Shown here: positions 7,696-15,302 of the stretch, piece after piece
How positions within the stretch are numbered: the stretch's first letter is position 1
How the letters are laid out: each line of letters starts with the position of its first letter
From: Clostridiales bacterium
Lineage (GTDB): Bacteria; Bacillota; Clostridia; Oscillospirales; Acutalibacteraceae
Length of the DNA stretch: 21,326 bases
Assembly: GCA_012728445.1 (NCBI GenBank)
Contig: JAAYFA010000066.1
Span: 1-21,326 of the forward strand
Direction of reading: 5' to 3'
Translations under genes and position numbers: made by a program
The notes under the pieces: generated by a model
What the model saw: the letters and a program-made list of their open reading frames with translations, nothing else
Databases searched by the model: none
Told to the model about the DNA's origin: nothing

Positions 7696-9437
7696 ATTGT
7701 GTCCGGTACGGTGATTTTTAACATGGTTAAAACATTAAAAAGGACGGTTTGAACGCATCTGCAAAGCGTAATCCTTGACTGCATCAAGCTTTCTTCTCCG
7801 CAGTTGACGCGGCAGACATTGTAAAATTTATGGAACAGTGTGGCGAGGTCAATGGTATATCTTGTAATACGCGCGGGGTCATAATTGCCCGCCGCCGCTA
7901 TAATTTCGTCCGTCAAGGCGGCCAAGTGGCTGATGAGCTCCCGCTCCTCCGGCGTGTCAAGGCGTTCGAGCTCGGTTGACGCGCATTCTCTGGGCGCCGT
8001 GTTTTGTTCCGTGAGTTTTGTCAAAATGCTACAAATACGCGCATGTGCGTACTGGCAATAGTAAACCGGGTTTTTGGCGCTTTGCTCCACCGCAAGGTCT
8101 AGGTCAAATTCCATTTGTGAGGAAGGTTCCCGCAGGTTAAACCAAAAACGAACGGCGTCAATGGGAATTTCTTCCAGCAAATCCACCAAGGTGATGGCTT
8201 TGCCCGTGCGTTTGGACATTTTGACCACTTCGCCGTCTCTTGTCAAACGCACCAACTGCATCAGGATAATATCCAGCTTTGAGCCGTCTACCCCAATGGC
8301 GTCCAAGGCGCCTTTCATGCGCGCCACATGTCCGTGATGGTCGGCACCCCAGATGTTAATCGCACGGTCAAACCCGCGCACACTCAGCTTGTTGCGGTGG
8401 TAGGCAATGTCCGCGGCAAAGTAAGTGGGGTTACCGTTCGCACGGATAAGCACCTCGTCCTTGAGCTCAAGCTTTTCAATCTCTGTCGCCGATTTTCCTG
8501 CATGTTGAAAATCGGCTGTCATGACTTCAATATTTTTATACCAAAGCGCACCGTCTTTTTCGTAGGTCAAGTTGAGGTCTTTCATGATGTTGAGGGTTTC
8601 GTCCAACTCACCGTTGTTGTAAAGTGTGCTTTCATGGAACCAGGTGTCGTATTCAATGCGGTATTTTTCAAGGTTGGTGCGCATGGCTTCCAAGTTTTTT
8701 GGCAAGGCATATGCAACAAGCGCCTTTCTGCGTTCGGCTTCGTCGGCATTCAGAAAGCGGTCGCCGTGTATTTCGGCAAACTCGCGGGCTCTTTGCAGGA
8801 TGTCTTCGCCGTGGTAGCTGTCTTCCGGTAGTTCGACCGTCCCTTCTCCCTTGAAAATCTGCTGATCGCGGATATCCAGCGACAAGGCGAATTTATCGAT
8901 TTGATTGCCGGCGTCATTGACATAAAACTCGCGGCTCACAGCGTACCCTGCATAGTCCAGCACAGCGGCCAGACAATCCCCAAGCGCGCCGCCACGGGCA
9001 TTGCCCATGTGCATGGGACCGGTGGGGTTGGCAGAGACAAATTCGACGTTGATTTTTTTGCCCTGCCCAAAATCGGACCGCCCGTAATGTTCGCCTTTCG
9101 CCATGATGTCTTTCAGCACTGCGGCATAATAAGAACCATTTAGATAAAAGTTCATGAAACCCGGTCCCGCAACTTCGCAGCGTTCAAAGAAGGTGGAGGA
9201 AAGGTCTAGGTTTTCAAGGATTAATTCGGCGATTTTACGCGGCGGCAATTTTAAATCCTTTGCCCAAGCCATTGCGACGTTTGCAGAAAAATCTCCGTTG
9301 AGCCGCATGGCCGGTACTTCAATATTGAACCCACTTAAAGGCTCCGCCGACAGTGTGCCGGCAGCGACCGCCCGCCCCGCCGCGTCAAGCACCGCTTGGC
9401 GTATTTCGTCTTGTGCTGCTTTAGCTAAGAGGGACAT
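7692..9437 (-). CDS. argS: Arginyl-tRNA synthetase
   Basis: This class-I synthetase charges tRNA-Arg. It has 581 residues; AAAGGAGG at 9447-9454 lies 9 nt before the ATG. The N-terminal add-on domain is residues 1-110, the HIGH-type motif HMGN is at 143-146 within SANPTGPMHMGNARGG, WGADHHGHVARMKGAL is near 363, KMSKR at 406-410, and a DALR anticodon-binding domain follows to the end (VPDTM). Compared with the usual GALWYK...KDEVLIR spacing, residues about 305-322 are an extra segment, encoded by a palindrome (8488-8516) that keeps the frame; this explains a length above the family norm of about 560. The start overlaps the end of the DUF1934 gene by 17 nt. The stop codon lies in a palindromic repeat. 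Confidence 0.96.
   Translation of the reverse strand: MSLLAKAAQDEIRQAVLDAAGRAVAAGTLSAEPLSGFNIEVPAMRLNGDFSANVAMAWAKDLKLPPRKIAELILENLDLSSTFFERCEVAGPGFMNFYLNGSYYAAVLKDIMAKGEHYGRSDFGQGKKINVEFVSANPTGPMHMGNARGGALGDCLAAVLDYAGYAVSREFYVNDAGNQIDKFALSLDIRDQQIFKGEGTVELPEDSYHGEDILQRAREFAEIHGDRFLNADEAERRKALVAYALPKNLEAMRTNLEKYRIEYDTWFHESTLYNNGELDETLNIMKDLNLTYEKDGALWYKNIEVMTADFQHAGKSATEIEKLELKDEVLIRANGNPTYFAADIAYHRNKLSVRGFDRAINIWGADHHGHVARMKGALDAIGVDGSKLDIILMQLVRLTRDGEVVKMSKRTGKAITLVDLLEEIPIDAVRFWFNLREPSSQMEFDLDLAVEQSAKNPVYYCQYAHARICSILTKLTEQNTAPRECASTELERLDTPEERELISHLAALTDEIIAAAGNYDPARITRYTIDLATLFHKFYNVCRVNCGEESLMQSRITLCRCVQTVLFNVLTMLKITVPDTM
8488..8516. repeat. Palindrome inside argS, coding for an in-frame insertion
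   Basis: GCCGATTTTC (8488-8497) and GAAAATCGGC (8507-8516) are perfect complements, a 10-bp stem with a 9-nt loop. It encodes TADFQHAGKSA in ArgS, in a place where related enzymes have a short connection between the GALWYK and EVLIRANG motifs. The insertion adds roughly 15-18 codons without breaking the frame, as the in-frame palindromic elements of Rickettsia do. Origin by insertion is inference. Confidence 0.65.
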
Positions 9438-9864
9438 TGTCGTTTGCCTCCTTTACCGTAACCTTGAGTTCGTTTACCGACGCTAAGCCGGTATTAAAAT
9501 CAATGGTGTATTCAAACTTGAGTTCTCCGCCGTCAGCGTTCATTTTGGATTTGATATAGCGCGCGAAGACACCCATCATAAAATCCCCATGCGGGGTGAT
9601 ATAGTGGCAGTTGTGGCGCTTGTCTTTTTCAATAATCATTTCGGCACTAATTTCGCCGGTTCTGGTCATGATGATCCGCTTTTTATCTTCGACTTTAATG
9701 GTGGTAATGCAGCCTTGCAACGCGTCGTCCTGTTCGGTATAAACCAAAGAATAATTATCGCCAAAGCCGTCGAGCGTGCCCACGGTAATCAGCTCGGAGG
9801 TTGAATTTTCGCCGTCCGACTCGTGGCTGTCGACGATGCGGATGATTACATTTTTACTTGCCAT
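9421..9864 (-). CDS. DUF1934 (YwiB-like) beta-barrel protein
   Basis: The product is 147 residues from ATG 9864 (MASKNVIIRI). The series of beta-strands (YSLVYTEQDD, CITTIKVEDKKRIIMTRTGE, MIIEKDKRHNCHYITPHGDF, GELKFEYTIDFNTGLASVNELKVTVKE) matches the DUF1934/YwiB family, a small calycin-like barrel of unproven function. The gene neighbourhood supports this: in Bacillus subtilis ywiB is next to argS. It begins 1 nt after the ddl stop, with GGAGTGG inside the ddl end, and overlaps the argS start by 17 nt, so translation is probably coupled. A longer reading from 10233 only overlaps ddl in the wrong frame and is discarded. Confidence 0.88.
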   Translation of the reverse strand: MASKNVIIRIVDSHESDGENSTSELITVGTLDGFGDNYSLVYTEQDDALQGCITTIKVEDKKRIIMTRTGEISAEMIIEKDKRHNCHYITPHGDFMMGVFARYIKSKMNADGGELKFEYTIDFNTGLASVNELKVTVKEANDNVPLS

Positions 9865-9865
9865 T

Positions 9866-10948
9866 TTATAAACCACTCCATTTTTCAATTGCCAGGCAAA
9901 GCAGCTTATCGAGCAGTGCCGGGTAGGGTATGCCGGAGGCTTCGAACATTTTAGGGTACATGCTGATTGATGTGAAGCCCGGTATGGTGTTCGGCTCATT
10001 AAGTAAAACCGCCTCGTCACCGTTTTGTACAAAAAAGTCGATCCTTGCGAGCCCCGAACAGCCGAGTATCTTAAACACGCGGCACGCACTTTCTCGGATT
10101 TCTTCCAGCTTTTCGGCCGGCAGCCGAGCGGGGATATGCAGTTCGCTTGTACCGCAAACATATTTTGCGTCGTAATCATAAAACTCATTGCAGGGCACGA
10201 CTTCGCCCGGGACGGAAGCCAAGGGATCTTCATTCCCTAAAACAGCGCACTCGACCTCCATACCGTCAATGCCTTGTTCCAAAACCACTTTATAATCATG
10301 CCGAAAGGCCGATTCGACGGCGTCAAAAAGCTCTTGTTTGTCTTTCGCTTTGCTGACACCGACCGAGGAGCCGGTGTTGGCGGGCTTTACAAAAATTGGA
10401 AAATGGAGATAATCCACGGCCTCGTCCAACAAAGTCTGTGCGCATTGGCGGAACTCAGTAAGGGTGAAGCTGCGCCATCTTGCCTGTGCGACGCCGCTTG
10501 CGTCCGCCAAGGCGTTCGTCACCGCTTTGTCCATACAAACCGCAGACGAAAGAGCGCCGCAGCCGACAAACGGTATGCCCGCGAGTTCCAGCAGTCCTTG
10601 AATCGTGCCGTCTTCACCGTTTTTGCCGCGCAGTACCGGGAAAACGACATCTATATGCTGTTTTTCCACCCTGTCGGCGGTAAAAATCAATAGGCTTTTC
10701 TCGCTGCGGTCGTGGCTAATCAGTGCCGGCGCCAGCCTTGCTTTGTCGTCAAGCCAGCCGTCGTCCGGCAGCTTGCAAGCATCGCCGCTGTATAAAAACC
10801 AGCGTCCGTCTTTTGTAATGCCAACACACAGCACCTTATACTTTTCGCGGGGTATATTTTCGATAACGGACCGGGCGGAAATAAGCGAAACATCGTGCTC
10901 GCTCGAAACACCGCCAAACACAACCAAAACCGTTCTCGTATTGCTCAT
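9866..10948 (-). CDS. ddl: D-alanine--D-alanine ligase
   Basis: This cytoplasmic ATP-grasp enzyme makes the D-Ala-D-Ala dipeptide of peptidoglycan precursors. It has 360 residues, a normal length. Motifs: VVFGGVSSEHDVSLISA at the N-terminus, FVKPANTGSSVGVSKA (ATP-binding loop), EQGIDGMEVECAVLG, EFYDYDAKYV (the Tyr-containing omega loop, typical of D-Ala-D-Ala rather than VanA-type ligases), ARIDFFV, and NEPNTIPGFTSISMYPKMFEASG with the metal-binding Glu and Asn. The start at 10948 (MSNTRTVLVV) is chosen because the frame's earlier ATG at 10993 lies upstream of the -10 box and could not be transcribed from that promoter. The AGAGAGG box abuts this ATG unusually closely. It heads the unit with DUF1934, argS, rocD and pruA. 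Confidence 0.95.
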   Translation of the reverse strand: MSNTRTVLVVFGGVSSEHDVSLISARSVIENIPREKYKVLCVGITKDGRWFLYSGDACKLPDDGWLDDKARLAPALISHDRSEKSLLIFTADRVEKQHIDVVFPVLRGKNGEDGTIQGLLELAGIPFVGCGALSSAVCMDKAVTNALADASGVAQARWRSFTLTEFRQCAQTLLDEAVDYLHFPIFVKPANTGSSVGVSKAKDKQELFDAVESAFRHDYKVVLEQGIDGMEVECAVLGNEDPLASVPGEVVPCNEFYDYDAKYVCGTSELHIPARLPAEKLEEIRESACRVFKILGCSGLARIDFFVQNGDEAVLLNEPNTIPGFTSISMYPKMFEASGIPYPALLDKLLCLAIEKWSGL

Positions 10949-10983
10949 CCTCTCTTCAACCAACCCGGAATATTCAGATGATA

Positions 10984-11012
10984 ATATTAACATAACAGGC
11001 GTTTTTAGTCAA
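10984..11012 (-). promoter_or_regulatory. SigA-type promoter of the ddl operon
   Basis: On the minus strand TTGACT (11007-11012) is separated by 17 bp from TAATAT (10984-10989). Transcription would begin near 10977, leaving a leader of about 30 nt before the ddl ATG at 10948. The strong match fixes the ddl start downstream of it. Confidence 0.8.
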
Positions 11013-11152
11013 TCAAAGCGGATTGTTTTAATATGTGCGATGAGGTGAAAATTTATGTGAAAAAGCAGTTTTTTCCTATCGCTGCGTGTTAAAGTATTTT
11101 AAAAGAAAGGCGTTTTATTCAGTAGCCATTTTTATAGTGAGGAGGCACTGAT

Positions 11153-11245
11153 ATGTTGAACTATGTTTACAAAGAGAGGATGAACAGGTTTGGCTGGGCC
11201 GCTTGCCTCGCAGGGAGGTTGGGGACTGTGTTTTTTAATGTGTAA
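11153..11245 (+). CDS. Possible 30-residue small protein
   Basis: AGGAGG lies 7 nt before ATG 11153 (gtgAGGAGGcactgatATG), a near-perfect ribosome binding site. The reading frame MLNYVYKERMNRFGWAACLA... ends at TAA 11243-11245, and the hairpin terminator at 11257-11294 follows 11 nt later. The middle and end are moderately hydrophobic (WAACLAG, GTVFFNV). I do not recognise it and see no good promoter; TATAGT at 11133-11138 lacks a matching -35. It is the only gene candidate in the 360-nt gap between ddl and degV. The Shine-Dalgarno could be chance. Confidence 0.35.
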   Translation: MLNYVYKERMNRFGWAACLAGRLGTVFFNV

Positions 11246-11256
11246 ACAAAAAACAG

Positions 11257-11294
11257 GAATCGGACAGTCTGATAATAAACAGACTGTCCGATTC
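11257..11294. terminator. Intrinsic terminator, bidirectional
   Basis: GAATCGGACAGTCTG (11257-11271) and its perfect complement (11280-11294) form a 15-bp stem with an 8-nt loop. On the minus strand it is followed by CCTGTTTTTTG, just after the degV stop; on the plus strand by CTTTAGC. It best serves degV and would also end any transcript of the small ORF. Confidence 0.85.
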
Positions 11295-11308
11295 TTTAGC
11301 AACAATGA

Positions 11309-12160
11309 TTAGTTTGTTAAATACGCGAAGCCCAAGCAATCAGGCCCGCAATGCGTGCTGATCGTACAACCGGCTTTTGTAACGATGATTTCCTTGAACT
11401 CAAGATGTTCTGCCACAAGGCTACAGATAGCGTTCAGCTGAATATCCGAGATGCCGGAATGGCAGACGAATACCGTATCAAGGTTAATGTCTTTGTGCTT
11501 ATTGAGTTGCTCGCGGATATAGTTCAACTGAATGGTTTCTATTTTACCGCGGTATTTTTTGGCAAGCTCAAGCTTGCCCGCGCGCACTTCAATGCTCGGA
11601 TGAATACTCAGCATATTCGCGCCAAGTGCCGTCATCGCAGAACAGCGACCGCCTTTGCGCAAAAACTCCAATTTATCAATGACAAAACTCTGGCAAATAT
11701 GCCCACGCAAATCGCGAACAGCCTCAAAGATTTTTTCGGCTTCGAAGCCATTGTCTCTCATTTTGCAGGCTTTTTCGGCAAGCAAAGCGATGCCGGTGGA
11801 AAGATTTAAACTATCGAAAATATAAACATCATTCAGGTCCTCTGCGGCGATCAAAGCGTTTTGGTGTGTCGACGAAATTTCCGAGCTCAGGGAAAAATGA
11901 ACAACGGTCATCCCCTTATCGGTAAAACTGCGAAAAAAATCCGTGTAATCGGCGATGGAGATTGACGATGTGCGAGGAATAATTTTTTCCTCTTCGTAAC
12001 GTTTAAAAATATCCTCGGGCGTGATGTCCACACCGTCACGGTATGTTTTATCTGCAAGCCCGACATACAGCGGAATAATTGTAATGTTAAACTGTTTCGC
12101 CAACTCCGGTGTCAGGTCAATCGGGCTGTCGGCTGTAATCGCAACCGGCTTGGACATCAT
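11309..12160 (-). CDS. DegV family fatty-acid-binding protein
   Basis: DegV/FakB-type proteins bind a single fatty acid and, in Firmicutes, present it to the kinase FakA for phosphorylation before phospholipid synthesis. The product is 283 residues, the standard size. Motifs: VAITADSPIDLTPEL at the N-terminus, IIPLYV, YRDGVDITPEDIF, PRTSSISIADYTDFF, VVHFSLSSEISSTHQNA, SLNLSTGIALLAEKA, DKLEFLRKGGRCSAMTA, and the C-terminal THCGPDCLGFAYL. GAGG lies 5 nt before the first of two adjacent ATGs (12160, 12157), so the exact start is one codon uncertain. It is transcribed from its own promoter at 12196-12224, back to back with the promoter of the mannosylglucose phosphorylase gene. No fakA-like gene is in the window. 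Confidence 0.93.
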   Translation of the reverse strand: MMSKPVAITADSPIDLTPELAKQFNITIIPLYVGLADKTYRDGVDITPEDIFKRYEEEKIIPRTSSISIADYTDFFRSFTDKGMTVVHFSLSSEISSTHQNALIAAEDLNDVYIFDSLNLSTGIALLAEKACKMRDNGFEAEKIFEAVRDLRGHICQSFVIDKLEFLRKGGRCSAMTALGANMLSIHPSIEVRAGKLELAKKYRGKIETIQLNYIREQLNKHKDINLDTVFVCHSGISDIQLNAICSLVAEHLEFKEIIVTKAGCTISTHCGPDCLGFAYLTN

Positions 12161-12195
12161 GAAAACCTCATTTCATCATTTACGTTCAATAAATT

Positions 12196-12224
12196 ATTAT
12201 AGCAGATAACCACCGACCGTACAA
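12196..12224 (-). promoter_or_regulatory. SigA-type promoter of degV
   Basis: On the minus strand TTGTAC (12219-12224), 17 bp, TATAAT (12196-12201). The -10 is a perfect match. The leader to the ATG would be about 30 nt. Confidence 0.8.
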
Positions 12225-12225
12225 C

Positions 12226-12254
12226 TTGCAAAATGTCGAATATTGAAATATAAT
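12226..12254 (+). promoter_or_regulatory. SigA-type promoter of the mannosylglucose phosphorylase operon
   Basis: TTGCAA (12226-12231), 17 bp, TATAAT (12249-12254). Only one base separates this -35 from the -35 of the divergent degV promoter. The leader to ATG 12324 is about 60 nt. Confidence 0.8.
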
Positions 12255-12323
12255 ATATTAAATTTATGTTAAGAAACGGTGCCTTTTGAGTGGCAATTCC
12301 GTTGATTGATGGTGGAGGAAAAA

Positions 12324-13511
12324 ATGTTGAGCAAACAATATGACATCGAAAAAGAAAAGTACAACCATCTGATGGCGTTAAAAAACAAAAAAAGTGAATT
12401 TTATAACGGCGTTTTCGACCGATATGAAAACCCCGTGCTGACAAGCGGGCACATCCCCCTGTTTTGGAAGTATGATTTAAACCCGGCAACGAATCCGTTT
12501 TTTATTGAACGACTTGGCGTCAATGCGGTTTTTAATGCCGGCGCAATCGAACTGAACGGCAAATTTTATGTGGTTGCGAGGGTGGAGGGCAATGACCGCA
12601 AATCCTTTTTCGCCGTTGCGGAAAGTGCAAACGGAATTGACGGTTTTGCGTTTTGGGACTATCCGGTGCGCCTGCCGGACACTTGTGAGAGAGAAACAAA
12701 TGTCTACGACATGCGCCTGACCGCCCATGAGGACGGTTATATTTACGGTGTTTTTTGTTCCGAGAGCAAAGACAACTCTTCCGCAGACCTTTCCGCTGCC
12801 GTTGCCGCGGCGGGCATTGTCAGAACAAAAGACTTGAAAGTTTGGGAAAGGCTCGACAACCTAAAGACCTTGCGTTCGCCGCAACAGCGGAATGTTGTTT
12901 TGCACCCCGAGTTTGTGGGCGGTAATTACGCCTTTTATACAAGACCGATGGATGATTTTATTGAAACCGGCAGCGGCGGCGGAATCGGATTTGGGCTGTG
13001 TGAGGACATCGAACACGCGGTTATTGATGTGGAAACGATGACAAGCCAAAGAAAATATCACACCATCACCGAGGCAAAGAACGGCGCCGGCGCCGTGCCG
13101 ATAAAGACCGAGCGCGGCTGGGTTCATTTGGCGCACGGTGTCAGGAACACCGCAGCGGGGCTGCGCTACGTATTGTACGCGTTCGCGACGGACTTGAACG
13201 ACCCGGCAAAAGTTATAGCGGAGCCGTCCGGCCTTCTTCTGGGTCCGCTGGGCGAGGAACGGATTGGGGATGTCTCCAATGTGGTTTTTACAAACGGTGC
13301 GATTGTAAGGGGAAACGGGGATGTTTATCTTTACTACGCTTCCTCCGACACAAGGCTGCATGTCGCGACGTCAACAATAAAGAGGCTTGTTGACTATGTG
13401 TTCAACACGCCGACCGACCCCTTGCGTTCGGTTTTGTGTGTCGAGCAGAGATGCGGCTTGATCGAAAAAAACTTGGCTTTTTTGACCGCAGAAAAAGTAG
13501 AAAGGGCATAA
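12324..13511 (+). CDS. 4-O-beta-D-mannosyl-D-glucose phosphorylase (GH130)
   Basis: Enzymes of this GH130 subgroup phosphorolyse 4-O-beta-D-mannosyl-D-glucose to alpha-D-mannose 1-phosphate and glucose in the cytoplasm, a step in beta-mannan use by gut anaerobes. The product is 395 residues from ATG 12324, preceded by GGAGG at 12314-12318; in-frame codons before it lie in the leader. Recognisable segments: FWKYDLNPATNPFFIERLGV, VARVEGNDRKSFFAVAES, ETNVYDMRLTAHEDGYIYG with the proposed acid Asp at 129 (matching Asp131 of the Bacteroides fragilis enzyme), SPQQRNVVLHPEFVGG, GSGGGIGFGL, HLAHGVRNTAAGLRYVLYAF and YYASSDTRLHVATST. Other GH130 enzymes act on mannobiose or mannooligosaccharides; overall similarity favours the mannosylglucose type. 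The mutase gene starts 2 nt later and would take up its mannose 1-phosphate. Confidence 0.9.
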   Translation: MLSKQYDIEKEKYNHLMALKNKKSEFYNGVFDRYENPVLTSGHIPLFWKYDLNPATNPFFIERLGVNAVFNAGAIELNGKFYVVARVEGNDRKSFFAVAESANGIDGFAFWDYPVRLPDTCERETNVYDMRLTAHEDGYIYGVFCSESKDNSSADLSAAVAAAGIVRTKDLKVWERLDNLKTLRSPQQRNVVLHPEFVGGNYAFYTRPMDDFIETGSGGGIGFGLCEDIEHAVIDVETMTSQRKYHTITEAKNGAGAVPIKTERGWVHLAHGVRNTAAGLRYVLYAFATDLNDPAKVIAEPSGLLLGPLGEERIGDVSNVVFTNGAIVRGNGDVYLYYASSDTRLHVATSTIKRLVDYVFNTPTDPLRSVLCVEQRCGLIEKNLAFLTAEKVERA

Positions 13512-13513
13512 CA

Positions 13514-15154
13514 ATGGATGTAACTCAGAGGGCTGTTCAAAAACATAACTTCTGGTGCGAAAGCGATGCGATAGACCCTGCCACAAAGGCCGAACTGCTG
13601 GGAATCGAGAACAATCCCGCCGAAATATTTGACCGGTTTTACAAAGATTTGGCGTTCGGCACGGGGGGGCTGCGGGGGCGTATGGGCGCGGGCACAAATC
13701 GAATGAATATTTATACTGTCAGAAAAGCGACACAGGGCTTGGCGGATGCCGTGTTAGATGAAAACGGTGCGGGCAAAGGGGTGGCTATCGCTTATGATTC
13801 AAGAAATATGTCTGCCGAGTTTGCCGAAGAGGCGGCGCTTTGCCTGTGCGCAAATGGCATCGAGGCCTATGTCTTCGAAAGCCTGCGGCCGACACCCGTG
13901 CTTTCGTTTGCCGTGCGGGAACTCGGCTGCATGGCGGGGATTGTCATCACCGCAAGCCACAACCCGCCCGAATATAACGGCTACAAAGTTTACTGGGAGG
14001 ACGGCGCGCAAATAACGTACCCGAAAGACGAAGAGATTATCGGATTTGTAAACGCCGTTACCGATTTTTCTCAGGTGAAAACAATGGATCGTGCCGCTGC
14101 CCGGGCGAGCGGGCTGTACCATGTTATCGGCGAAAAAATTGATGCCAAATATATGGCTGCTTTAAAAAAATCGTTACTGAGCCCCGATAGCATGCGTTCA
14201 CAGGCAAAAAGCTTGAGCATCGTTTACTCCCCCTTGCACGGCACGGGCAACAAGCCGGTCAGAAGAATCTTGAAGGAACAGGGGTTCGAGAATGTAAATG
14301 TTGTAACGGAACAGGCAGAGCCCGACGGTGCCTTCCCTACCGTACACTCCCCAAATCCGGAAGACCCGGCAGCATTTGTTTTGGCGCTTGAACTCGCCAA
14401 AAAGGTAGACGCCGACATCGTTTTGGTGACAGACCCCGACGCGGATAGGCTTGGCGTGGCGGTCAAAGACGGTAAAAACGGTTCATACTGTAACCTTAAC
14501 GGCAACATGACCGGGATGATTATTGGCGAATATCTGCTGGAACAAAGACGAATGAAGGGCCTGCTGCCGCAAAACGGTGCAATTGTCACGACCATCGTCT
14601 CCTCAAAAATGGCCGGTGCAGTGGCCGACTATTACGGCGTTCGGTTAGTTGAAACCCTCACCGGTTTTAAGTACATAGGGGAACAGATAAAATTATTTGA
14701 GCAAAACGGCTCCTACGAATATCTGTTCGGATTTGAAGAAAGTTACGGCTGCTTGGTCGGTACACACGCGCGCGACAAGGACGCGGTGGAGGCAGTGATG
14801 GTCCTGTGCGAAGCGGCGGCTTATTACAAAAGCAAAGGGCTGACCTTGTGGGACCAAATGGAGCGGCTTTACAAAAAATACGGTTATTACAAAGAAGGCC
14901 TTGCCACCATGACATTGGAAGGTGCAGAAGGTGCGCAGCATATAACCGATATGATTGAACAGTTGCGAAAATCTCCTCCGGAAAAAATAGGTGCTCATGA
15001 GGTGCGCTGTTTTAAAGATTACGGGCAGGGCACAGCGACAACATTTCCGGGCAAAACCACAACGATAATTGACCTGCCGGGCTCAAATGTGTTATACTTT
15101 GACTTGGCAGAGGATGCGTGGTGCTGTGTTCGGCCTTCGGGCACGGAACCGTAA
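13514..15154 (+). CDS. Phosphohexomutase (phosphoglucomutase/phosphomannomutase), ends at premature TAA
   Basis: This alpha-D-phosphohexomutase interconverts hexose 1- and 6-phosphates. The start is ATG 13514, with AAAGGG seven nt before it and the phosphorylase stop 2 nt away; a frame open from 13436 overlaps that gene and is ignored. Landmarks: FGTGGLRGRMGAGTNRMN, the phosphoserine loop TASHNPPEYNGYKVYW (Ser near 148), metal-binding DPDADRLGV, sugar-binding GFEESYGCLVGTHARDKDA, and the phosphate loop RPSGTEP at 540-546. TAA (15152-15154) stands exactly where the family has Lys of GTEPKIK; the same frame continues as IKIYTGVKGDSLEDAA... for 32 codons to TAG at 15251-15253. Thus one base (AAA to TAA) removes the C-terminal tail. 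The active-site loops remain, so some activity or readthrough is possible. In this operon mannose 1-phosphate is the logical substrate. Confidence 0.9.
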   Translation: MDVTQRAVQKHNFWCESDAIDPATKAELLGIENNPAEIFDRFYKDLAFGTGGLRGRMGAGTNRMNIYTVRKATQGLADAVLDENGAGKGVAIAYDSRNMSAEFAEEAALCLCANGIEAYVFESLRPTPVLSFAVRELGCMAGIVITASHNPPEYNGYKVYWEDGAQITYPKDEEIIGFVNAVTDFSQVKTMDRAAARASGLYHVIGEKIDAKYMAALKKSLLSPDSMRSQAKSLSIVYSPLHGTGNKPVRRILKEQGFENVNVVTEQAEPDGAFPTVHSPNPEDPAAFVLALELAKKVDADIVLVTDPDADRLGVAVKDGKNGSYCNLNGNMTGMIIGEYLLEQRRMKGLLPQNGAIVTTIVSSKMAGAVADYYGVRLVETLTGFKYIGEQIKLFEQNGSYEYLFGFEESYGCLVGTHARDKDAVEAVMVLCEAAAYYKSKGLTLWDQMERLYKKYGYYKEGLATMTLEGAEGAQHITDMIEQLRKSPPEKIGAHEVRCFKDYGQGTATTFPGKTTTIIDLPGSNVLYFDLAEDAWCCVRPSGTEP

Positions 15155-15302
15155 ATAAAAATTTATACGGGTGTAAAAGGCGATAGTCTTGAAGACGCAG
15201 CCGTAAAACTGGAAGTGCTGACAAACAGCATCATGCAAATCGTTCAAGGGTAGAATCGGACGGCTCTGCGATTCGTAACAAAACTAAGAAGGAGTAAAAA
15301 AA

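Noticed and set aside
9865..10233. Long N-terminal extension of the DUF1934 protein
   Set aside because: It lies in the ddl coding region in another frame; the domain starts at ATG 9864 with its own ribosome binding site.
10949..10993. Upstream ddl start at 10993
   Set aside because: The -10 box (10984-10989) lies inside this extension, so a transcript from this promoter would not contain it.
15152..15154. Selenocysteine or pyrrolysine insertion at the mutase stop
   Set aside because: Those use TGA and TAG, not TAA, and the family has Lys here.
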